NCBI GenBank assembly: GCA_014762585.1
Contig: JABURN010000067.1
Coordinates: 1-18,703 of the forward strand
Reading direction: 5' to 3'
Length of the DNA: 18,703 bases
Origin: Methylophaga sp.
Lineage (GTDB): Bacteria > Pseudomonadota > Gammaproteobacteria > Nitrosococcales > Methylophagaceae
Part shown: piece by piece, positions 13,729 to 18,703 of the stretch
Layout: each line of letters begins with the position of its first letter
Position numbering within the stretch: position 1 is the stretch's first letter
Translations under genes and position numbers: made by a program
The notes under the pieces: model-generated
What the model was told of the DNA's origin: nothing
Seen by the model: the letters and a program-made list of their open reading frames with translations, nothing else
Databases searched by the model: none

Positions 13729-13779
13729 TCGCTTCCTTCTTATTTGGTTATTTCAGTTGGTACGACTGGCAACAGCAGA

Positions 13780-13795
13780 CGCTCGGGCGCTCGGG
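13780..13795. repeat. Perfect tandem 8-bp repeat in the betT leader
   Basis: CGCTCGGG occurs twice in direct succession (13780-13787, 13788-13795), just downstream of the predicted betT transcription start. It may be an operator half-site pair or a simple slippage product. Confidence 0.7.
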
Positions 13796-13797
13796 TA

Positions 13798-13836
13798 AGT
13801 CCGGTTCATTCTGTTGGACCCGGACTGAGCTGTCAA
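13798..13836 (-). promoter_or_regulatory. Sigma70 promoter of betT with overlapping inverted repeat
   Basis: On the minus strand, a perfect TTGACA -35 (13831-13836) and CAGAAT -10 (13808-13813) are separated by 17 bp, with transcription expected near 13801, about 73 nt before the betT ATG. The inverted repeat AGTCCGG-N15-CCGGACT (13798-13804, 13820-13826) covers the start site and spacer, a repressor-like location. Its own promoter means betT need not be co-transcribed with the 662-aa gene upstream. Confidence 0.65.
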
Positions 13837-13896
13837 ACCGACACAGGGCAACATGGAATAAGTGAAATCTACGTTAATGTACGAAGGTGCAGAGCC

Positions 13897-15885
13897 TCAC
13901 ACCCGGTTGGCTCCCCAGCTTTTAATAATGCGCTCGGAAACGGCTTCCAGCTCCTCGGGGGGGACAGACCCCATCATGCCGGGTTCGAGCGGGTCAAAGT
14001 GGAAGATATATAAACGTGAGGCAAACTGTTCGAAAGGCAATGATGCTTCGCCGGAACGCTCGGAATTCCCGGCCGTGCTGACCAGAATGTCGTCTCCCCA
14101 GTTCTGACCACTGTCATTGTTCGGATTATAGAAATACACCCGCATGACATTTTCCTGGTCCAGCGCCACCCGCAATATCGTGATTGCATGCCAGCCAATA
14201 AAGCGCATCGCACTATCGGTAATCGCCACACCCGCCGGCTGTGGATGAATCAGCGGCTGATTGCCGTTATAGAAAGGATGGTAACTGGCATAAAACTTTC
14301 TCAGAAAGTCTTGCAGCTGATGCAATTTGCCGGTGGCCACATCGACATTGATGGCAAAGCCCCGGCCGCACCACCAGCCGTGAAATTCGGGGTTGACCCA
14401 GCGGTGCGGATCGCCCTCCCTATCTGCACAGCGCCTGCCCATCTCAGCATAGATGCGATCGAGATGCGGGACCAGAATCAGGGATACCGGATCGAGATCC
14501 ATCGGCAATTCCTTGGCAATACCGGCCACACTATCCCGGGATGAAATCGACTGCCCCTCGAAGTGCATGATGACTTCATTATCACGCGCCGCGCTGACCA
14601 CCAATTGCAGAAGATAATCAGGATCGCTGTAAGCCCACATCGATATCGCCCTGGCCGACTGGCAGGTTGGATTATTACCCTGCCCAACGCCCAGTGGCAG
14701 TCCCAGTACACAAAGGACACCGCCCAGAAGGCGTGCTTCAGGTGTCGGCTGATCCCCGAACAGAAGACTCAAACGCTGACTGGCCTCGGCTGATAATGTG
14801 AGCGACAGTTGCCGCCACAATGAGGGAGCGACGGCTGGCTGATACAAAATACAACGTTCGAGCAGTAATGACAGGCCGTAAATCGCCTGCGCAGACTCAG
14901 GGTGAACCGCCTTATCAATCAGTGCCCGCACCAGATCAATGAAACTTAACAGGCAGTCCCGTCCCGTTGATGACAGGCCCAACGCCTCTGAGAGCAAGTG
15001 GTCACTATTGTCAGAAACAAAACGCAGTAATACTGCGTGATAGGGCGACACCAGACCGGTGTCATGCATGGCGCGTGCAAAGCCGGTTGCCTCATACTGC
15101 AATGTCGGTGCATCCATGGTCTCCAGCCGCGACAGGTAGACTGCCACGCCGGGATCTTCCCTTGACGCCTGCGTTGCACCATAGAGGCTACTGATCAGGC
15201 GATCCGCACCATGCCCACTCTGCCCCAGATCAATGTCCGGATTTTGCTGGCAAATCGCGATCTGGGTGACCATCTGTTTAATCTGATCAACCTGAATCGG
15301 CCGCTGCTGCAGAATTCGCCAGATCTCATCGATCAGCTGTTCAATAATGTATTCGTAACCGATACGCTGAGCCAGGTACTGCAGCAGATTACGGCTGATT
15401 TTTGCCAGTTTGCCCTGTGTTTCGCGTTCCGCTTCGCTGGGCACCGAAAACAGCATCTGCAGATTGACGGCAAGAATATGCGTCAGATGATGATGCGCCT
15501 GCTCGGCAGAAATCGCCTCATGTCGATATGCGCCACTGGCCACGGCAAGCAGACGCAAATCACTCAAGGCCTCAATCAACACCGTGTCGGCATCCGGGCT
15601 TTTCAGCGCATGGACACTGAGCGAGGGGACCAGAATCTGTGGCTGGGCATAGTCAGTGTTCTTGAACAGACCAGCCCGCTCGATCCGCTCAATATAGCGC
15701 TCAAGCAGCTCACATCCGCCTTCCGACTGAATGATCCGTTTGGCCGTATCATAAAGGCGGCGCACTTTGGTCGCCTTGGAAAAGTCAGGCGCCTCATCCA
15801 GTGCCGTGATGGCGTCTTCCAGCCTCTCCACCAGATGCGGTTGTGTCATCTCAATGGTATTGGCTTGACTAGCTGTTTCAACCAA
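13897..15885 (-). CDS. Uncharacterised protein with papain/calpain-like Cys-His-Asn signatures
   Basis: A 662-aa protein I do not recognise by name. No signal peptide or convincing membrane helix, so cytoplasmic. Residues 1-390 are alpha-helical with no known motif. The C-terminal part looks like a papain-fold cysteine hydrolase. GQGNNPTCQSARAIS places Q402 exactly six residues before C408, as the oxyanion Gln and nucleophile are spaced in papain and calpain. H566 is followed by A in GWHAITI, like the papain HAV. N587 in YFYNPNNDSGQNWGDD resembles the calpain NPWG segment. Order Cys-His-Asn is correct. EFHGWWCGRGF (501-510) is another conserved-looking patch. Start is TTG at 15885 with AAGGA 6-7 bp upstream. 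It lies 28 bp downstream of the ATP-grasp gene, so the two are an operon. Peptidase, amidase or transglutaminase-like activity is inference. Confidence 0.75.
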   Translation of the reverse strand: MVETASQANTIEMTQPHLVERLEDAITALDEAPDFSKATKVRRLYDTAKRIIQSEGGCELLERYIERIERAGLFKNTDYAQPQILVPSLSVHALKSPDADTVLIEALSDLRLLAVASGAYRHEAISAEQAHHHLTHILAVNLQMLFSVPSEAERETQGKLAKISRNLLQYLAQRIGYEYIIEQLIDEIWRILQQRPIQVDQIKQMVTQIAICQQNPDIDLGQSGHGADRLISSLYGATQASREDPGVAVYLSRLETMDAPTLQYEATGFARAMHDTGLVSPYHAVLLRFVSDNSDHLLSEALGLSSTGRDCLLSFIDLVRALIDKAVHPESAQAIYGLSLLLERCILYQPAVAPSLWRQLSLTLSAEASQRLSLLFGDQPTPEARLLGGVLCVLGLPLGVGQGNNPTCQSARAISMWAYSDPDYLLQLVVSAARDNEVIMHFEGQSISSRDSVAGIAKELPMDLDPVSLILVPHLDRIYAEMGRRCADREGDPHRWVNPEFHGWWCGRGFAINVDVATGKLHQLQDFLRKFYASYHPFYNGNQPLIHPQPAGVAITDSAMRFIGWHAITILRVALDQENVMRVYFYNPNNDSGQNWGDDILVSTAGNSERSGEASLPFEQFASRLYIFHFDPLEPGMMGSVPPEELEAVSERIIKSWGANRV

Positions 15886-15913
15886 ACCGGTTCCTTATCG
15901 CACCGCTGGTGCT

Positions 15914-17158
15914 TTACACATAAAAGTCCAGCGACTCTTGATGTTTCAATAGATCACGCATGGTTTCTGCGTCGCTGCCGAAAAAGTATACCAAACCCCA
16001 ATGGGTACCAAAGGCGGTGCGCTTGGTCACTGTCTCTTCCAGCGGCGCGGTCAGCTCATGGTAATTAAAATAGGCATGCCCCTCGGTTTCGTCCGGAATT
16101 TCCAGCTTGCTGACCACCCGGCGTCGTGGGTAAACCCCGAAGCAACCGGCATGGCCTTTGGCGTCGACCACTTCTTCCGGGAAGAAGTCGTCAATCTCTT
16201 CCTGGCTGGTTTTCGGATCGAAAGACAGGATCAGCCCCTGATAGGCATTGAAACCGTAGGCCTGCTCCAGTAATTCAAATACTTTGAAGCCGGGGGGGCG
16301 ATAGGCCACTTCACCAAAGTACATCTCGCCATCACTGGTGACAAAGTACTCGGGGTGAATAAAGCCGAAATCGATATCGAAGGTTTTGATCAGCTTTTCA
16401 ATCTGTGCCTTGATCTGCGGTCGGTATTTTTCCAGTTCCGGTGAAGCCGGCACAAATACCGAATAGCCCAAAGTCACGTACTCGGAGATATTCAGAAACT
16501 GAATCTTGCCGTCATGTACCCAGGCTTCAACAGCAAATTCCCAGCCATCCAGGTGGGATTCCATCAGTACCGGGAATTCCTCATCGGGAATCATATCGAC
16601 TTCATCCGGTGTGCGGATGACCCGGTGACCAAGACAACCGGCTTTATCAAAAGCTTTCAGGTGAATGGGGTCATTGGGGTCACCATCCAGTTTAAGCAGG
16701 GTCTGGTTCACCCGTTTCAGAAAACGAATCACATCCTCTTTGTCATGGGCTTCTTCAAAAATGCCCACCCGAATACCGCCCAGCTGCGCACGGCGTTTCA
16801 TTAAGGCCTTGTCGCGCAGTAACAAGGACTGGCCAAACAGTTTGGGGTTATCCAGCAATACTGAGTTGATTGCCCCGGCCCATTCCACAGTTTCCTCGAA
16901 CAACGGAATAGCGACATCCACGCCCTTTTCCTTCAGCGTTTGAGCGATTTCCATTGAGCGATCATTGAGACGCTCGAAATTCCACTTGATATAGGGAATG
17001 TTATGCGTCTCGCAATATTCTTCTGCCCAGTCGGGCGCTACGACCACGTAGCGTCTGTCGAATTTTTCCGCTGCTTCGACCGCATTGAGACTCCAGCCCA
17101 GAAAGGCGACATAGCCTTTGTCAGGGTTTTTTGTTCTGTTTTTGGTTTCGGACATCAT
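15914..17158 (-). CDS. ATP-grasp superfamily carboxylate-amine ligase
   Basis: A 414-aa cytoplasmic ligase from the chosen ATG at 17158; GAGGA lies just before it, whereas the more upstream ATG (17188) has no ribosome site. Residues 15-110 look like the N-terminal pre-ATP-grasp Rossmann-like domain (YVAFLGWSLNAVEAAEKF). The ATP-grasp fold follows: K168 in HLKAFDKAGCLGH for phosphate contact, the nucleotide-binding E200 in PVLMESHLDGWEFAVEA, HPEYFVTSDGEMYF with E270, and E283 in GEVAYRPPG for Mg and acyl-phosphate chemistry. Such enzymes join a carboxylate to an amine through an acyl-phosphate. The substrate is not visible. The last 80 residues (340-414) are an extra domain. It is the first gene of an operon with the papain-like gene. 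The 222-bp region upstream is full of hairpins. Confidence 0.88.
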   Translation of the reverse strand: MMSETKNRTKNPDKGYVAFLGWSLNAVEAAEKFDRRYVVVAPDWAEEYCETHNIPYIKWNFERLNDRSMEIAQTLKEKGVDVAIPLFEETVEWAGAINSVLLDNPKLFGQSLLLRDKALMKRRAQLGGIRVGIFEEAHDKEDVIRFLKRVNQTLLKLDGDPNDPIHLKAFDKAGCLGHRVIRTPDEVDMIPDEEFPVLMESHLDGWEFAVEAWVHDGKIQFLNISEYVTLGYSVFVPASPELEKYRPQIKAQIEKLIKTFDIDFGFIHPEYFVTSDGEMYFGEVAYRPPGFKVFELLEQAYGFNAYQGLILSFDPKTSQEEIDDFFPEEVVDAKGHAGCFGVYPRRRVVSKLEIPDETEGHAYFNYHELTAPLEETVTKRTAFGTHWGLVYFFGSDAETMRDLLKHQESLDFYV

Positions 17159-17185
17159 GCTTCCTCTGATTTTGAAAATGACAGG

Positions 17186-17327
17186 CATGCATCAGCGCTT
17201 GTTTCAATGCATGGCAATGCAGATTGGGCATTGACTTCGGGTCGCGAAAACCCGGCTCATTGCGAGCTTGAATGAAACGCTTTCCGCGTTTCCATGTTGA
17301 AATGACGCAGAATGAACAGGCGTCATT
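17186..17327. other. Hairpin-rich leader region upstream of the ATP-grasp gene
   Basis: Four perfect inverted repeats lie within 142 bp: CATGCAT/ATGCATG (17186-17192, 17207-17213), CGGGT/ACCCG (17238-17242, 17250-17254), GAAACGC/GCGTTTC (17274-17280, 17286-17292) and AATGACGC/GCGTCATT (17301-17308, 17320-17327). None is followed by a good T-run, so they are more likely operators or a structured leader than terminators. No clear sigma70 promoter was found here. Confidence 0.5.
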
Positions 17328-17344
17328 ATTGATTGTGCTGGTAA

Positions 17345-17370
17345 ACCCTGCCCACTGTCGCAGGCAGGGT
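17345..17370 (-). terminator. Terminator-like hairpin after the CmpX/MscS-like gene
   Basis: ACCCTGCC (17345-17352) pairs perfectly with GGCAGGGT (17363-17370), 10 bp after the stop on the minus strand. Only three T follow on that strand, so termination may be partial and read-through into the ATP-grasp gene is possible. Confidence 0.5.
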
Positions 17371-17380
17371 ATGTGAGTAG

Positions 17381-18703
17381 TTACTTCCTTAGTTTTTCCA
17401 GCATGGTCTCGACCTCTCGGCCGGCAATATCTTTACTGCCGAGGCCAATCGCCAGAGCCGTACCTACAGCAACTGCACCTAACATCAGACCAAAGGCAAT
17501 GTTGATAATATCCTGAGCGAGCCCCAATTGGCGTAAAGCCATGGCAATTGTCAGGAACAGAATGGCGACGCTCGCAAGCGAAGCTGCCGCATTGGGCAAG
17601 CCTGCCTCAGTAATCAGTGATTTGACTTTCTTGGCGACAAAAATACCCACAGCGAGAATCACGGCGGCCAGAATGACTTGTACCGCAAATTCGATCATGG
17701 CCGTCACCAACTGGCTGAGCGGATCAAAATTCAAGAGCTCTGTCGCACCCAGAACCGCAAAAAGTATCACACCCAGTAACACCAGGTTACCTGCATACTG
17801 ACTCGGGGTACGCTCAGTTTTCATCTCAAAGCCCAGGTTTGAAATGACTTTATTAAACCCGGATGCAGTCAGCAGATCAGTCACCAGTTGCGCGACCAGT
17901 TTACCGATATAGTAGGAAATACCAATCACCAGCGCAGCGGCCAAAATGCCCGGAATGGCTGCAAAGATCATCTGGATCATGTTCTGCGCTGGCATCGACA
18001 CTGCTGCGATTTTGAGTGCATCCAGCGACTGCACAATCACCAGCAGCAGGATAAACGTGTAAACCACCGTACCCAGCAATGATGAAAACTTGTTTTCCAG
18101 TCCCACTCTTTCACTGAATTTGTCGATACCTGCCGCCGCTGAAAGACTGGTCACGACCTGTTTGACCAGACGGGCAACGAAATAACCGACTGCAAATATC
18201 AGTGCTGCAGAAATGATGTTGGGTAGATAACTGAACAGCTTGGTAAACATATCCTGCAGTGGCGTGACCAGGCTTTCCATCTGCAACACACCCAGCACCA
18301 TTGGCAGGAATAACAAAAATACCAGCCAGTAACCGGCCCTGGAGAATGACTTGCTGACAGAAAGCTGTTCGCCGCCTTCTTCCAGATTATTCAGCCGCTC
18401 ATCAAGCTTGGCCATTGAGGAGGCTTTTTCTATACCCTTCTCCAGTAAGGAGGCCAGAATCCAGGCAATGATCAGTAACCCGGCTGCCGCGCCCAGTTTA
18501 GGCAGGTAAATAAAGATTTCTGTCAGTAAGGCATTCAGTGGCTGGGTGACAGAATCCAGTTCCAGTCTATCGAAGAAGGTGATCAGGCCGAATATCATGA
18601 TCAGCCAGAACGCGGTGTTTGCAATCACCTTCTCTATTGGAAAGCTTTCATTCAAACCCACCGTTTTGGTGAAGCGATTATCCAGTTGTGTCTTAAGCAT
18701 CAA
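17381..18703 (-). CDS. CmpX/MscS-related multi-pass membrane protein, probably N-terminally cut by the window
   Basis: 440 residues are visible, with about ten membrane helices. Four copies of a TM_helix-type repeat recur (YLPKLGAAAGLLIIAWILASLLEKG; YLPNIISAALIFAVGYFVARLV; AIPGILAAALVIGISYYIGKLV; VQVILAAVILAVGIFVAKKV), each followed by a short amphipathic loop. The last helix reads AVGTALAIGLGSKDIAGREVE, like the glycine/alanine-packed pore helix TM3 of MscS, but the soluble MscS beta domain is absent. This matches Pseudomonas CmpX-type proteins, linked to membrane-tension and cell-envelope sigma responses. The first visible residues (LKTQLDNRFTKTVG) look like the loop that normally follows another repeat, and the frame is open to base 18703, so the true start is probably outside. 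An ATG at 18700 is the only alternative seen. Confidence 0.8.
   Translation of the reverse strand: MMLKTQLDNRFTKTVGLNESFPIEKVIANTAFWLIMIFGLITFFDRLELDSVTQPLNALLTEIFIYLPKLGAAAGLLIIAWILASLLEKGIEKASSMAKLDERLNNLEEGGEQLSVSKSFSRAGYWLVFLLFLPMVLGVLQMESLVTPLQDMFTKLFSYLPNIISAALIFAVGYFVARLVKQVVTSLSAAAGIDKFSERVGLENKFSSLLGTVVYTFILLLVIVQSLDALKIAAVSMPAQNMIQMIFAAIPGILAAALVIGISYYIGKLVAQLVTDLLTASGFNKVISNLGFEMKTERTPSQYAGNLVLLGVILFAVLGATELLNFDPLSQLVTAMIEFAVQVILAAVILAVGIFVAKKVKSLITEAGLPNAAASLASVAILFLTIAMALRQLGLAQDIINIAFGLMLGAVAVGTALAIGLGSKDIAGREVETMLEKLRK

Noticed and set aside
15211..16068. A 285-codon plus-strand ORF opposite the papain-like and ATP-grasp genes
   Set aside because: No recognisable domain, composition rich in Q, R, H and L typical of an antisense shadow, and it spans two coherent minus-strand genes with good starts.
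17159..17188. Upstream ATG at 17188 for the ATP-grasp gene
   Set aside because: No ribosome site before it, and it lies in the arm of an inverted repeat; GAGGA supports the ATG at 17158.

Overview
The window looks like chromosomal DNA of a free-living, probably marine or halotolerant gammaproteobacterium. The evidence is a BetT-type choline/betaine carrier, porin, PdxH, TolC and OmpA proteins, entericidin lipoproteins, a TIGR02450 protein, a BLUF photoreceptor and strong Shine-Dalgarno sites. Base composition is moderate (near 50% GC by eye). A Methylophaga- or Marinobacter-like organism would fit, but the genus cannot be fixed from the sequence alone. I saw no rRNA, tRNA, CRISPR, transposase or phage structural gene. 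The window is cut inside a gene at its left edge and probably also at its right edge.

Layout. (1) 1-613: the end of a STAS anti-anti-sigma protein and an RsbW-like anti-sigma kinase, forming a partner-switch module. (2) 682-2810, minus strand: an OmpA-family lipoprotein and a TolC-family outer-membrane channel in one operon, with a recognisable sigma70 promoter, a possible translated leader ORF and an array of repeated 14-bp motifs upstream. (3) 2978-3508, minus: an exported glutathione peroxidase. (4) 3633-4942: a short BLUF protein behind a flagellar-sigma (FliA)-like promoter, convergent with and overlapping a complete EAL phosphodiesterase by 4 bp. (5) 5236-7357: a SCO-like thioredoxin-fold protein translationally coupled to a six-TM, histidine-rich chemoreceptor. 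(6) 7609-9348: an envelope-stress type cluster with a YqjE-like protein, a DUF883 (YqjD/ElaB) protein, an acidic lipoprotein and, divergently, two tandem entericidins separated by an attenuator-like hairpin. (7) 9525-10506: pdxH and a TIGR02450 protein, divergent. (8) 10595-18703: a porin convergent with a long-tailed BetT carrier, then an unrecognised 662-aa protein with papain/calpain-like Cys-His-Asn signatures, an ATP-grasp ligase directly upstream of it, and a CmpX/MscS-like multi-pass membrane protein.

How the genes may work together. Partner switching, c-di-GMP degradation, blue-light sensing and chemotaxis suggest control of the choice between swimming and attachment. BetT, the porin, the CmpX-like protein and the small envelope proteins suggest adaptation to osmotic and envelope stress. 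The least explained unit is the ATP-grasp plus papain-like pair (13897-17158). It looks like a two-gene peptide or amide ligase and hydrolase system, and it is the best candidate here for an undescribed pathway. The SCO-chemoreceptor pair is the second best.
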